This document shows, piece by piece, positions 39,178-48,183 of a stretch of 64,000 nt of DNA. The DNA is from Yoonia rosea (lineage in GTDB: Bacteria > Pseudomonadota > Alphaproteobacteria > Rhodobacterales > Rhodobacteraceae): assembly GCF_900156505.1 (NCBI RefSeq), contig NZ_FTPR01000001.1, positions 744,001 to 808,000 on the forward strand, in the 5' to 3' direction. Under the pieces are notes generated by a model, which had not been told where the DNA came from, searched no databases, and saw only the letters and a program-made list of their open reading frames with translations. The first letter of the stretch is position 1; each line of letters begins with the position of its first letter. The position numbers were made by a program, and so were the translations under genes.

Positions 39178-40392
39178 CTAGGTTTCGCCGGGGCGTTTGA
39201 TTTGCGTCGTGAGCCAAAGGGCGATTGAGGCCAGTACCAGCGATCCGATCGCGGCGGGCAGGGGTGTGCCGTCGAAAAGCAACGCGATGGGTACAGCAAT
39301 CAGCACACCGCCCACTGTGGCGACCGAGGTCAGGACAGAGGCGGCAAGCCCGGCCATATGTCCCATCTCCTCCATGCCGAGTGCGTTGAGGTTGCCGATA
39401 CTCAGGCCTGCCTGAAAGAAGTTGGACAGGACCCAAAGGACGTAGACCGGAAAGGCGATGTGGTCCGGCGTGCCTGTCACCAGCACAGCAATCAGCAGAA
39501 GCGTCATGAAAATTTGCGCGGTGTACATTGCCTTGATAATTGCGCGCATCCCCAGCCTGACAACAAGGCGCGCGTTCAAAAAGCCTGATGAGGATGCCAC
39601 GACCGCGATGCCGCCGAACCAGAGGTGAAAGTTGTCACCTTGCCCGTATGTCAGATCAAAGATCGGCTGGGTTGAGGACAGGATGCTGTAAAGCATCGCA
39701 AATGTGAGCGTCTGGATCAGGATCGAGAGGCGCGCGGTTGGGTGGGTGAACATCTCGATCAAGGCGCGCCAGAGCGCGCCGCCGCTGAGCGGTCGGCGGT
39801 TCTCAGGGCGCAGGGTTTCCGGTTGGCGGATCAGCAGCCAGGTGGTTGTGATGAAGGAAAACAGGATGCAGGCCACAAAGATCGCGTGCCAGTCGAAGGC
39901 TGTCACGATGTAATGTCCCATGGTGGGTGCGATGGCAGGAACCAGCGTGAAGATGATCATCACGAATGACAGGATACGTGCCATCTGCGGCCCTGCGTAT
40001 AGATCACGGATCAGTGCCATCGCCACCACGCGTGGACCTGCGGCCCCAAGCCCTTGCAGCACACGGGCCGCCAGCATGACCTCAAGCGTTTGGGCCTGCC
40101 ATGCGGCGGCACTTCCAAGCATGTAAATGATCGTACCGCCGACCATGACAGGCTTGCGCCCAAAGGCATCAGACAGCGGTCCGGTAAAGAAAGTGCCCAC
40201 GCCCAGGCCCAGAATAAAGCTGGTGATGATCAGCTGCACGCGGTTGAAGTCGTCCGGCGAAAGTGCGGCCGCCATTTCCGGAAGCGCAGGCAGCATCGCA
40301 TCAATCGAAAACGCCACAGTCGCCGAGACCATCGCCATCAATGCGATAAACTCGGTCTGTGGCAATGCGCGGGCTTTCGGTGACACGTTCAT
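39178..40392 (-). CDS. Bcr/CflA family drug efflux MFS transporter
   Basis: A 404-residue membrane protein with 12 predicted membrane segments. The MFS A-motif is GPLSDAFGRKP, and VLQGLGAAGPRVVAMALIRD is the Bcr/CflA signature. Members export drugs such as bicyclomycin or chloramphenicol, or small metabolites, by proton antiport. The start ATG 40392 overlaps the stop of the upstream FrnE-like gene by four bases, making the leftward chain acyl-CoA ligase, DsbA-like, MFS. Confidence 0.88.
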   Translation of the reverse strand: MNVSPKARALPQTEFIALMAMVSATVAFSIDAMLPALPEMAAALSPDDFNRVQLIITSFILGLGVGTFFTGPLSDAFGRKPVMVGGTIIYMLGSAAAWQAQTLEVMLAARVLQGLGAAGPRVVAMALIRDLYAGPQMARILSFVMIIFTLVPAIAPTMGHYIVTAFDWHAIFVACILFSFITTTWLLIRQPETLRPENRRPLSGGALWRALIEMFTHPTARLSILIQTLTFAMLYSILSSTQPIFDLTYGQGDNFHLWFGGIAVVASSSGFLNARLVVRLGMRAIIKAMYTAQIFMTLLLIAVLVTGTPDHIAFPVYVLWVLSNFFQAGLSIGNLNALGMEEMGHMAGLAASVLTSVATVGGVLIAVPIALLFDGTPLPAAIGSLVLASIALWLTTQIKRPGET

Positions 40393-41033
40393 TCGTCGGC
40401 AGCCATCTGCGCCATGATGTCTTTAATCACGTCCACCCACATTTCGGGCGGCTGCGCGCCGGGAACCGCATGTTTGTGGGCGACAATAAATGTAGGGACC
40501 GAGTTTACGCCCATTTCGCGGCTGTGCTTGTCACGGGCGCGGATGTCGTCCGTATCCGCATCCGAGCCAAGCAGTTTCGTGACCATTGCCGCGTCCATTT
40601 CGGCAGTGTCGGCAACATCGGCCAGCACTTCGTGGTCGCTGATATCGCGCCCATCGACGAAATAGGCTTTGAACAAAAGGTCCACGACAAAGGACTGGCG
40701 CTGTTCGATGCCCGCCCAGTGGATCAGGCGGTGGGCGTCGATCGTGTTGGGGGTGCGGTGGATGGCTTCAAAGTTGATATGCGCGCCGGATTTTTCGGCA
40801 TGTGCGACGACAGGGGCGTAGGCTTTGACAGCGCCTTCCTTGCCGCCGAATTTGCCCTCCAGATAGGCGCGGCGGTCCATGCCTTCTGCGGGCATGTCGG
40901 GGTTGAGCTGGAACGGGTGCCATTCGATTGTGAACGGGTGGTCGGGGAATTGCACCAGTGCCTTATCCAAGTTCGTTTTCCCGATATAGCACCAAGGGCA
41001 GATCGGATCGGATATGATATCAAGCTTGACCAT
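40389..41033 (-). CDS. FrnE-like DsbA family oxidoreductase
   Basis: A 214-residue cytoplasmic thioredoxin-fold protein: KLDIISDPICPWCYIG carries the CPWC redox motif, and MGVNSVPTFIV is the cis-proline loop. It has no signal peptide. FrnE-type proteins act as disulfide isomerases or in polyketide and glutathione-related chemistry. It is flanked by four-base (MFS) and 14-base (acyl-CoA ligase) overlaps, so it is part of a tight operon. The substrate is unknown. Confidence 0.9.
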   Translation of the reverse strand: MVKLDIISDPICPWCYIGKTNLDKALVQFPDHPFTIEWHPFQLNPDMPAEGMDRRAYLEGKFGGKEGAVKAYAPVVAHAEKSGAHINFEAIHRTPNTIDAHRLIHWAGIEQRQSFVVDLLFKAYFVDGRDISDHEVLADVADTAEMDAAMVTKLLGSDADTDDIRARDKHSREMGVNSVPTFIVAHKHAVPGAQPPEMWVDVIKDIMAQMAADE

Positions 41034-42534
41034 AGGTGGTCTCCCATTCGTCGCGCAGCACGCGGCGCAAAAGTTTGTTGTTGGCCCCGCGGGGAAGTCT
41101 GTCTCGGGCGATCAACAGGCGGGGCCGTTTGTAAGTGGCCAGACGCGCAGCTACGAAATCGCGGAGTTCCTCTTCATCTATCACGTCTGTCGCGACGTAA
41201 AACCCCGCAATCACATGAACCCCTGTGCGCACCTGCACAGCGCAAGCAGCGGCCTCCGCGATCAGCGGATGCGCGGTCAACGCGTCTTCCACCTCAATCG
41301 GACTGACGCGGTGGCCGCCTGCGTTCATCATATCATCGGCGCGGCCGGCGTAGGTGATCGCACCGCTTTCGTCCATCGTGGCCAGATCACCGGTGACAAA
41401 CCAGTCGCCCTGATAGCGCGCGGCTGTTTCCTCGGGGCGGTCAAGGTAGCCCAGCATCAGGCCCGGATCGTCCTTGTGGACCGCGATTGTACCAACTGTG
41501 CCACGCGGGACCGGCCCGTCAGGGCCAATTAGCGCCACGCTGCGGCCTGGCTGGACAAACCCCGCAGCCCCTGCGGGGACGGGCCTGTCCGGAGCGGATG
41601 AGATGAAGGTGGAACACTCGGACATCCCGAAGGCCTCATGCACCTGTGTGCCGGTTTTATCCTGCCAATCGGCACGGTCCCGCGCCGAGAGTTTTTCACC
41701 CGCAGAGAGCCCGTGGCGAAGCGCGGGAAGCGGCGGTATGTCCGCCCGCAAGAGCCTGCGGTAAATGCCTGGCGCTGCGGCAAAGAGCGTTGCATCGAAG
41801 CGTTTCATCAGCATTGGCAATTGATCGGGGGTGACGTCGCTTTCGGGGATCAGTGCCGTCGCCCCGATTGACCAAGGGTCGAGCAGTCCGGTGCCCAAAG
41901 TGTAGGTCCAGTTGAAAGCACCCGCGTGCAGCATCCGGTCATCTTCGCGCAGCCCGTACCAGCCATCCCACATCATCCGGCGCGCCCAGATTGCGCGGTG
42001 CGCGTGCACCACAGGGGTAGGGCGGCCGCTCGTGCCCGACGTATAGATGATATAGGCAGGGCGGTTCGGGTCACCAAAGGCAAAACCCGCTTGCGGCAAC
42101 GTCCAAAAACGGCGCAGCGCTGCGAATGGGAGCGCGCTGCGCGATGTCTGTGGTGCGCTGGCCGCGCGGATTTCCAACGCGGGCCGGATCGTCTTGACCA
42201 CATTGCTGTATTCATGCTCGGACAGGGCGCGCGACAAAGACACCGGAACAATGCCGGCCGCAATCGCACCCAAAAAAGCAATCGGGAATTCCGGCGTATT
42301 GCCAAGCTGGAGGATTATCCTTTGCCTCGGTTGCACCAACGCGCGCAGTCCGGTGGCGGTCCCGAGAACCGCGCGTTTCAGGAAACGGTAGTCAAAGCTG
42401 TCGCTGCCCTGCATGCCGATAATGCGCAGCGCAGTTTTGTCGCCCAGACGGTCCGCATGGGCCAGCACATAGGCGGCGAGATTGAACTGGCGCGGAGCGG
42501 GCGGATACCTATCTGATTGTACGAGCGACAGCAT
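41020..42534 (-). CDS. AMP-dependent acyl-CoA synthetase (benzoate-CoA-ligase-like)
   Basis: A 504-residue adenylate-forming enzyme. The P-loop is YIIYTSGTSGRPTPVVHAHR, the A5 motif HEAFGMSECSTF, and A7-A8 are GDWFVTGDLA and YAGRADDMMNAGG. The catalytic lysine lies near the end in PRGANNKLLRR. Its size and motif pattern resemble aromatic or short-chain acyl-CoA ligases. It is the first gene of the leftward chain. The XRE-cupin regulator is divergent, with 65 bases between starts that contain the palindrome CACCCGGGTG (42551-42560). Confidence 0.88.
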   Translation of the reverse strand: MLSLVQSDRYPPAPRQFNLAAYVLAHADRLGDKTALRIIGMQGSDSFDYRFLKRAVLGTATGLRALVQPRQRIILQLGNTPEFPIAFLGAIAAGIVPVSLSRALSEHEYSNVVKTIRPALEIRAASAPQTSRSALPFAALRRFWTLPQAGFAFGDPNRPAYIIYTSGTSGRPTPVVHAHRAIWARRMMWDGWYGLREDDRMLHAGAFNWTYTLGTGLLDPWSIGATALIPESDVTPDQLPMLMKRFDATLFAAAPGIYRRLLRADIPPLPALRHGLSAGEKLSARDRADWQDKTGTQVHEAFGMSECSTFISSAPDRPVPAGAAGFVQPGRSVALIGPDGPVPRGTVGTIAVHKDDPGLMLGYLDRPEETAARYQGDWFVTGDLATMDESGAITYAGRADDMMNAGGHRVSPIEVEDALTAHPLIAEAAACAVQVRTGVHVIAGFYVATDVIDEEELRDFVAARLATYKRPRLLIARDRLPRGANNKLLRRVLRDEWETTYGQA

Positions 42535-42550
42535 GTCTCACCGCTACCCA

Positions 42551-42560
42551 CACCCGGGTG
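42551..42560. promoter_or_regulatory. Palindrome between the acyl-CoA ligase and XRE-cupin genes
   Basis: CACCCGGGTG, a perfect 10-base palindrome in the 65-base divergent intergenic region, is a candidate operator for the XRE-cupin regulator. The support is positional only. Confidence 0.35.
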
Positions 42561-42599
42561 CTGTTGCAAGATCCAAGCGGGCTGCTTAATAGGAAGTGC

Positions 42600-43223
42600 A
42601 TGACAGAAAACGGCCCCAAAGATATCATCCGCGTCGCGCGCGAGAACGGCGAAGCAAGTGTTGCACAACCGCTTGATCTGGGCGCGCGTGTGCGTGAATT
42701 ACGCAAAGCCCGCGACTGGACGCTGGAACAAGCGGCGCAGCAGGCGGGGCTTGCGCGCTCGACCCTGTCCAAGATCGAAAACGGCCAGATGTCACCGACC
42801 TATGACGCGCTAAAAAAACTGGCGGTCGGGCTAGAGATTTCGGTACCTCAGCTGTTCACGCCGCCCTCAAAGGGGCAGGTCAACGGGCGTATGGCGGTCA
42901 CACGCAACGGCGAGGAAACTGCCAAGGTCACGACCACATATGAACACGCGATGCTGGCCGAGGCGCTGACCACCAAAAAGATGCTGCCCTATCGTGCCCG
43001 TATCCGCGCGCGCAAGATCGAGGATTTTGACGGCTGGGTGCGCCATGACGGCGAAGAGTTTCTCTATGTGCTCACCGGTCACATCCGGCTCTACACCGAG
43101 TTTTATGAGCCTATTGAGCTCAAGCGCGGCGACAGCGCCTATTATGACGCTGCCATGGGGCACAATGTTGTTTCGGTCAGCGCCGAGGATGCGACGATCC
43201 TTTGGGTCACGTCACTGGTCTAA
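42600..43223 (+). CDS. XRE family regulator with C-terminal cupin domain
   Basis: A 207-residue protein with a Cro/C1-type helix-turn-helix (about residues 30-80, TLEQAAQQAGLARSTLSKIENGQ) and a C-terminal cupin (about 130-205, HDGEEFLYVLTGHIRLYTEF). Such regulators usually sense small molecules through the cupin and control adjacent catabolic genes, here perhaps the divergent acyl-CoA ligase unit. AGGAAG precedes ATG 42600. An in-frame start at 42558 would cover the putative operator. It converges with the CsbD-like gene with a four-base overlap. Confidence 0.88.
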   Translation: MTENGPKDIIRVARENGEASVAQPLDLGARVRELRKARDWTLEQAAQQAGLARSTLSKIENGQMSPTYDALKKLAVGLEISVPQLFTPPSKGQVNGRMAVTRNGEETAKVTTTYEHAMLAEALTTKKMLPYRARIRARKIEDFDGWVRHDGEEFLYVLTGHIRLYTEFYEPIELKRGDSAYYDAAMGHNVVSVSAEDATILWVTSLV

Positions 43224-43567
43224 CCGGCACGGTCGATTGGCGGCTGCGGCGTGAGATCGTCGCCAAAACGCCGATCATCATCTGACGGATCTTCGCCCGC
43301 CGGAACGTTTTCAGTTGTGGCGCTAATCTGTGCGTTATCGCGCGTGGGGTCCATGACCGCATCCGCAGGCTGTTCGCCCATCAACCATTCATCCAGTTCG
43401 CTTTTCGCAGTGACTGTGTCCTGATCATTGAACGAGGCAAGATAGGCCACAAAAGCATCCTGATCGCCATCAATGGCAATGACTTCGTTTTCATCAAGGT
43501 CGGGCCAACGTGTCGTGATCCGGGGGAGAAAAGCAGTCCAGTGTGATGCGACATCGTTCCATTTCAT
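43220..43567 (-). CDS. CsbD-like protein with acidic C-terminal tail
   Basis: A 115-residue protein. The first 50 residues (MKWNDVASHWTAFLPRITTRWPDLDENEVIAIDGDQDAF, here cited by position 1-39) follow the CsbD/YjbJ pattern of a stress-response four-helix protein. The remaining 65 residues are an acidic, proline-containing tail ending DDRRFGDDLTPQPPIDRAG. AAGGA lies about 10 bases before ATG 43567. Members are induced by general stress; their molecular role is unknown. The match is moderate. Confidence 0.62.
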   Translation of the reverse strand: MKWNDVASHWTAFLPRITTRWPDLDENEVIAIDGDQDAFVAYLASFNDQDTVTAKSELDEWLMGEQPADAVMDPTRDNAQISATTENVPAGEDPSDDDRRFGDDLTPQPPIDRAG

Positions 43568-43655
43568 AATTCGGTTTCCTTCTTTGGTTGAAAAGGAAAC
43601 GATCGAGATATCGGTTTGGTTCCGAAATGCCCGCAAAGATCACGGTGATGGATGG

Positions 43656-43687
43656 AAAAAGGGCGCGGTGATGACCGCGCCCTTTTA
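43656..43687. terminator. Bidirectional terminator after the YejA-type gene
   Basis: AAAAGGGCGCGGT (43657-43669) and ACCGCGCCCTTTT (43674-43686) form a perfect 13-base stem with the loop GATG. Read leftward it ends in TTTTT after the binding-protein gene. Read rightward it has TTTT. Confidence 0.92.
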
Positions 43688-43697
43688 TCAAGACCTG

Positions 43698-45512
43698 TTA
43701 TTCCGCGTACCACCAGACATCAGGTTGCCAGCCGGGCCAGTCGCCAAAAATCGGGATTTCTTCGGGAAAACGGAGTTCTTTGGCATGGGCAAGCCGGCTG
43801 ATGTTCCACTGATAGATCGGGATGACATAGCGGCCAGCGGTCAAGGTCCGGTCAAGCGCTTTGACAGCCGCCACAAAGTCATCCTGACTTTCCGACGTCA
43901 GCAGACGGCCGATCATCGCATCTACTGCCGGCGATTTGACACCCATCAGGTTGCTGCCACCGGGCGTGTCCGCGGCCTCGGACCCGTAGTATACGTACTG
44001 CTCGTTGCCGGGCGACAGCGACACACCGCGCCGGTAATAGGTCATGTCAAAATCAAAGGCATCGGTGCGTTCGGCAAATTGCGCGCTATCCACCACGGCA
44101 ACGGTCGGCGTCACCCCGATCCGCGCGAGCGATTCCGTATACATGTCGATGATCGCCTGATTTTCCGAACTGCCCTGCGGGAGCAGGATTTCAAAGGTGA
44201 AAGGCGTGCCCGCGGCATTAGCCATCACGCCATTCTGCACCGTCCAGCCTGCGGCTTCCATCTGGGCAAGGGCCGCTGCGGTGCCTGCACGGTTACGCTC
44301 GGATCCATCGCTGACGGGCAGGGCATACCCCTCAAGCGCGTCGGGCGTCAGATCGGCGGCGAATGGTGCAAGGAATTCTGCAACGCGCCCTTCGGCGGGG
44401 CCATGCGACATGCCCAAGGGCGAGTTCGACCAATAAGAGGTGATGCGCGGTTGGGCCGATCCTGTCATCGCCTCGTTGATGAACTCAAAGTTGAAGGCAT
44501 GGATCATCGCATCGCGCACACGCCAATCGGCAAACTGGTCGCGGCGGGTGTTCATGACAAACCCTGTCATCCCCGAGGGGCGTTCATGCGGCAGGATCGA
44601 CAACACCACATCGCCGTCCTGCACGGCGGGGAAATTGTACTGGCTTTCCCAGCGGGCCACGTTGAATTCGCGGTTGGAATTCACCTCGCCCACCTTGAAG
44701 GCCTCGAACGCGGCGGTTTCATCGCCGAAAAATTCCAGCCGGACCTCATCAAGGTTGTTGGTGCCCACACGGAACGGCACATCCGCACCCCAGTAATCGG
44801 GATTGCGGCGCAGTGAAACAAACCGCCCCGGGTCGTAATCGGCGATCACATAGGGGGCCGATGTGATCGGCACGACCTCGGTTGTGCTTTCAGCAAAGTC
44901 CACGCCGTCCCACTGCGCCTTTTTCAGGATCGGGCGCAGGCCCGCCAGCAAGGCCAGTTCGCGGTCTTCTTCGGTGAAGGTAAACCGCACGGACCGTTCG
45001 CCGGTTTGTTCCATACTGGCGACCTTGGCCCAGAAACCCAGATAGCGGGGGTGGCCCACGGTGCCCAAGGTTTCATAAGACCACATGACGTCTTCGATGG
45101 TCACGGGGCTCCCGTCCGAGAATTCCGCCCCTTGGCGCAGGGTGAATTCCACCCACTCGCGGTTCGGTCCGGTCTCAACCGATTCGGCCAGAACACCATA
45201 AAGCGAGAAGGGTTCGTCCAAAGACCGGCCCATAAAGCTCTCGCCCAAGAAGAACCGCAACTGCCATGGTGTCGACCCTTTGCGGATAAACGGATTGAGG
45301 CTGTCAAAGCTGCCAACCTCAGCCGTGACGATCTGCCCGCCCTTGGGCGCGTCGGGGTTGGCGTAGGGGAGGGACACAAAATCAGGTGGTAGGGCAGGAT
45401 CGCCATACATAGCTATGCCATGCCGGGGTTCGGCAAAGCCTGTTTGCCCTGCCAGTCCCAGCGCCACTGCGAAGGCTGTGCTGCGGATTGCTCTGCGCGA
45501 AAGTCGTCTCAT
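43698..45512 (-). CDS. YejA-type peptide ABC transporter substrate-binding protein
   Basis: A 604-residue periplasmic protein of the family 5 solute-binding group. It has a signal peptide (about 1-27, MRRLSRRAIRSTAFAVALGL, cut after FA) and then DAPKGGQIVTAEVGSFDSLNPF. Its overall pattern (ADYDPGRFVSLRRNPDYWG) is typical of YejA. YejA delivers peptides to the YejBEF permease. No permease genes flank it here: a strong terminator follows, and the region upstream holds a small RNA candidate. It is therefore an orphan binding protein in this window. Confidence 0.9.
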   Translation of the reverse strand: MRRLSRRAIRSTAFAVALGLAGQTGFAEPRHGIAMYGDPALPPDFVSLPYANPDAPKGGQIVTAEVGSFDSLNPFIRKGSTPWQLRFFLGESFMGRSLDEPFSLYGVLAESVETGPNREWVEFTLRQGAEFSDGSPVTIEDVMWSYETLGTVGHPRYLGFWAKVASMEQTGERSVRFTFTEEDRELALLAGLRPILKKAQWDGVDFAESTTEVVPITSAPYVIADYDPGRFVSLRRNPDYWGADVPFRVGTNNLDEVRLEFFGDETAAFEAFKVGEVNSNREFNVARWESQYNFPAVQDGDVVLSILPHERPSGMTGFVMNTRRDQFADWRVRDAMIHAFNFEFINEAMTGSAQPRITSYWSNSPLGMSHGPAEGRVAEFLAPFAADLTPDALEGYALPVSDGSERNRAGTAAALAQMEAAGWTVQNGVMANAAGTPFTFEILLPQGSSENQAIIDMYTESLARIGVTPTVAVVDSAQFAERTDAFDFDMTYYRRGVSLSPGNEQYVYYGSEAADTPGGSNLMGVKSPAVDAMIGRLLTSESQDDFVAAVKALDRTLTAGRYVIPIYQWNISRLAHAKELRFPEEIPIFGDWPGWQPDVWWYAE

Positions 45513-45591
45513 TTCGGTGTGCCCTTTGCGGTTCTCTCTGCTCTTAGCATCGGATCGTAAAGAGGGTTACCAACCTTTTCAAACTTTTAGC

Positions 45592-45620
45592 TTGGAGGCG
45601 GGCAAGGGATTGCTTATAAA
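45592..45620 (+). promoter_or_regulatory. Promoter of the candidate small RNA
   Basis: TTGGAG (45592-45597) and TATAAA (45615-45620) with an optimal 17-base spacer, pointing rightward. The -10 matches consensus at five of six positions. The start of transcription would be near 45627. Confidence 0.55.
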
Positions 45621-45626
45621 GAGATC

Positions 45627-45702
45627 ACTGCTCGATAGGTTTCTTGCCTGTATGAAACCTGCCTCAATAACTTTACGCCCGCCTTGTGCGGGCGTTTTTT
45701 TT
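45627..45702 (+). ncRNA. Candidate small RNA or attenuated leader of about 76 nt
   Basis: Between the promoter and a strong terminator lies a short unit with no convincing open frame. It has one hairpin, AGGTTTC (45637-45643) with GAAACCT (45654-45660), around a 10-base loop, then the terminator stem ACGCCCGC/GCGGGCGT with eight T residues. It ends 81 bases before the 3-hydroxybutyrate dehydrogenase start. It could therefore be a free small RNA, or a leader whose terminator sometimes allows read-through into that gene. No alternative antiterminator pairing was found. Confidence 0.5.
45675..45702 (+). terminator. Intrinsic terminator before the 3-hydroxybutyrate dehydrogenase gene
   Basis: ACGCCCGC (45675-45682) pairs with GCGGGCGT (45688-45695), loop CTTGT, followed by a T tract to 45702. 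It faces rightward, although no protein gene lies before it on that strand. Confidence 0.9.
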
Positions 45703-45783
45703 ATGGCTCACGCAACCGTTTCGTGGCTTTCGCAGTTGCAGCATATACACTGAGTCGCAAAGAAATAGAATCGGAGCCAAACT

Positions 45784-46557
45784 ATGTCCCTGTCAGGAAA
45801 AACTGCCGTTATTACCGGATCGAATTCGGGCATCGGTCTTGGAATCGCCCGCGAATTGGCCAAGGCGGGGGCCAATGTTGTCTTGAACTCGTTCACCGAC
45901 ACGGAAGAGGATCACGCGCTGGCCGCGGAAATCGCGGATGTCACAGGGGTTGAGGCCAAATATGTGCAGGCCGACATGTCCAAAGGCGAGGATTGCCGCC
46001 GCCTGATCGTGGCCGCAGGTGGCTGCGATATTCTGGTCAACAACGCCGGTATCCAGCACGTCGCACCGGTGCAGGATTTTCCCGCCGCCAAATGGGACGC
46101 AATCATCGCGATCAACCTGACATCGGCCTTTCACACCACCGCCGCCGCTGTGACGGGGATGCGTGAACGCGGCTATGGCCGGATCATCAACATCGCCTCG
46201 GCGCATGGCTTGACGGCATCGCCCTATAAATCTGCCTATGTCGCTGCCAAACACGGCATCGTCGGGTTCACCAAGACCATCGGTCTGGAAACGGCGCGCG
46301 ATCCGATCACCTGCAACGCGATCTGTCCGGGCTATGTGCTGACACCATTGGTCGAGGCACAAATCCCCGACACGATGAAGGAATACAACATGTCCCGCGA
46401 GGACGTGATCAAGAACGTCATGCTGGAACGCCAACCATCCAAGGAATTCGCGACCACCGAACAGTTGGGCGGCACAGCGGTTTTCTTGTGCTCGGATGCG
46501 GCAGCCCAGATCACCGGCACCACCATCAGCGTGGATGGCGGCTGGACGGCCCTGTGA
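45784..46557 (+). CDS. D-3-hydroxybutyrate dehydrogenase
   Basis: A 257-residue short-chain dehydrogenase interconverting 3-hydroxybutyrate and acetoacetate with NAD. The cofactor motif TGSNSGIG, the NNAG motif and the catalytic YVAAK (in KSAYVAAKHG) are intact. The segments AGIQHVAPVQDFP and LEAQIPD-like sequence (VEAQIPDTMK) match the hydroxybutyrate-specific group. GGAG lies before the ATG. Its stop overlaps the GTG of the patatin gene by four bases, so both are co-translated; both may serve polyhydroxybutyrate or lipid turnover. Confidence 0.92.
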   Translation: MSLSGKTAVITGSNSGIGLGIARELAKAGANVVLNSFTDTEEDHALAAEIADVTGVEAKYVQADMSKGEDCRRLIVAAGGCDILVNNAGIQHVAPVQDFPAAKWDAIIAINLTSAFHTTAAAVTGMRERGYGRIINIASAHGLTASPYKSAYVAAKHGIVGFTKTIGLETARDPITCNAICPGYVLTPLVEAQIPDTMKEYNMSREDVIKNVMLERQPSKEFATTEQLGGTAVFLCSDAAAQITGTTISVDGGWTAL

Positions 46558-47585
46558 AGCGGATCAATCTCGCACTGCAAGGCGGGGGCGCGCATGGCGC
46601 CTTCACCTGGGGTGTTCTCAACCGGTTGTTGCAAGACGACGATATTGAGATTGCGGCTATTTCCGGCACATCTGCGGGTGCGCTGAATGCGGCAGCGCTC
46701 AAATCCGGCTGGGTTGCAAATGGCCGTGCTGGCGCGCTGGCGAACCTTGATTGGCTTTGGAACCAGATCGGCGCGGTCACTGACCCGCAGTTTACCCCGT
46801 GGATCGGGGCTGCATCGCCCACTGCCGAACTCTGGGCCAAAGCACTCAAGTATTCGCCTGCCTACACGGCCTTTGACATGACCACGCGGATGTTTTCGCC
46901 TTATGTCTACGGCCCCGCGATGCAGAACCCGCTAGCCAAGATCGTGAAGAAATTTCACTACGATGCGGTCTGTGCCGGCACCGGCCCCGCATTGCACATC
47001 TGTGCCACGAACGTGCGCTCGGGCAAGATCCGCGTGTTCACCGGTGACGAAATCATGCCCGAGGTGATTATGGCCTCTGCCTGTTTGCCGAGCCTGTTTC
47101 AGGCCGTGGAATTCGAAGACCCGCAGACCGGCACGGTCGAGGCATTCTGGGATGGGGGCTATACAGGAAATCCTGCACTTTTCCCATTGTTTGCCAATGA
47201 CTTGCCGGACGATCTTCTGATCGTGAATATCAATCCTCTGTATCGCGAAGAGCTGCCGATGGACAGCCAATCCATCGAAAACCGTGTGAACGAGATCAGC
47301 TTCAACAGCTCATTGTTGCGTGAGTTACGCGCCATCGAATTCGTGAAACGCCTGCTGGCCGATGGGTCGATCAAACGCGGGACGATGAAGGATGTGCTGG
47401 TGCACATGATCGCGGATGACGCGCTGATGAACGCGCTGAATGTCGCCACCAAAACCATCCCGACACCTGTGATCCTTGCGCGACTGAAAGAGGCGGGCGA
47501 GGCGGCGGCGGATGCATTCCTTGCGCAGCACAAAAAAGACATCGGCAAACGCAGTTCGGTCAATCTGACCGAGATGTTCAACTAA
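46554..47585 (+). CDS. Patatin-like phospholipase
   Basis: A 343-residue serine hydrolase of the patatin family. The oxyanion loop is LALQGGGAHGAF, the nucleophile S40 lies in SGTSAGALNA, and the Asp of the dyad is in FWDGGYTGNP. The enzyme releases fatty acids from lipids or acts on storage polymer surfaces. The GTG start at 46554 overlaps the dehydrogenase stop (GTGA) and gives KRINLALQGG directly. A longer frame into the dehydrogenase is rejected. The last eight bases overlap the convergent LysE-type gene. Confidence 0.9.
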   Translation: MKRINLALQGGGAHGAFTWGVLNRLLQDDDIEIAAISGTSAGALNAAALKSGWVANGRAGALANLDWLWNQIGAVTDPQFTPWIGAASPTAELWAKALKYSPAYTAFDMTTRMFSPYVYGPAMQNPLAKIVKKFHYDAVCAGTGPALHICATNVRSGKIRVFTGDEIMPEVIMASACLPSLFQAVEFEDPQTGTVEAFWDGGYTGNPALFPLFANDLPDDLLIVNINPLYREELPMDSQSIENRVNEISFNSSLLRELRAIEFVKRLLADGSIKRGTMKDVLVHMIADDALMNALNVATKTIPTPVILARLKEAGEAAADAFLAQHKKDIGKRSSVNLTEMFN

Positions 47586-48180
47586 GCAATTTGAACGCCA
47601 GCGCCCACATCACGACCCCGATCACAATATCAAGTATCCGCCATGCGCGTGCCGATTGCATCACAGGGGCCAACAGACGCGCGCCATAGCCAAGGCTGAA
47701 GAAGAAAACGAACGACGATGTGACCGCACCGATCCCGAAAGCTGTTTTCTCGATCGGGTCGACAAACTGCGTTGATATCGCCCCCACAAGACCAAGCGTA
47801 TCAAGATAGACATGCGGGTTCAGCCACGTAAAGGCCGCACCAGTTGCCAGTGTGGCCCAGAGACCTGCGCTTTTTCCGGCGAGTTGCAGCGTATATGCGC
47901 CTTGCCACGCCGCCCACAGGCGCAACGCTCCATAAACGGCAAGAAACGCGGCACCGCCCCAGGCCATGATCTGTGGCAGCATCGGATAAAGCGTCACGAT
48001 ATACCCGAAACCAAGCACACCTGCAGTGATCAGGATCGCATCAGAGGCCGCGCAAAGCAGGCAAAGCCAAAAGACATGCGCCCGTAACAGGCCTTGCCGC
48101 AGGACAAAGGCGTTCTGCGCACCGATCGCAAGGATCAAGGCAAAAGCCGTCGCGAAACCGGTCAGGGCTGCAGGGATCAT
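47578..48180 (-). CDS. LysE/ArgO family amino acid exporter
   Basis: A 200-residue membrane protein with about six membrane segments. LAIGAQNAFVLRQGL near residue 20 and AFTWLNPHVYLDTL near 115 are the LysE/ArgO signatures. ArgO-type proteins export arginine or lysine. Its regulator (usually LysG/ArgP) is not next to it. It lies three bases from the DUF502 gene stop and is probably transcribed with neither neighbour's promoter visible. Confidence 0.9.
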   Translation of the reverse strand: MIPAALTGFATAFALILAIGAQNAFVLRQGLLRAHVFWLCLLCAASDAILITAGVLGFGYIVTLYPMLPQIMAWGGAAFLAVYGALRLWAAWQGAYTLQLAGKSAGLWATLATGAAFTWLNPHVYLDTLGLVGAISTQFVDPIEKTAFGIGAVTSSFVFFFSLGYGARLLAPVMQSARAWRILDIVIGVVMWALAFKLLS

Positions 48181-48183
48181 CCG

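Noticed and set aside
45652..45753. Short frame starting MKPASITLRPP within the small RNA candidate
   Set aside because: It reads straight through the terminator stem and T tract and has no ribosome site.
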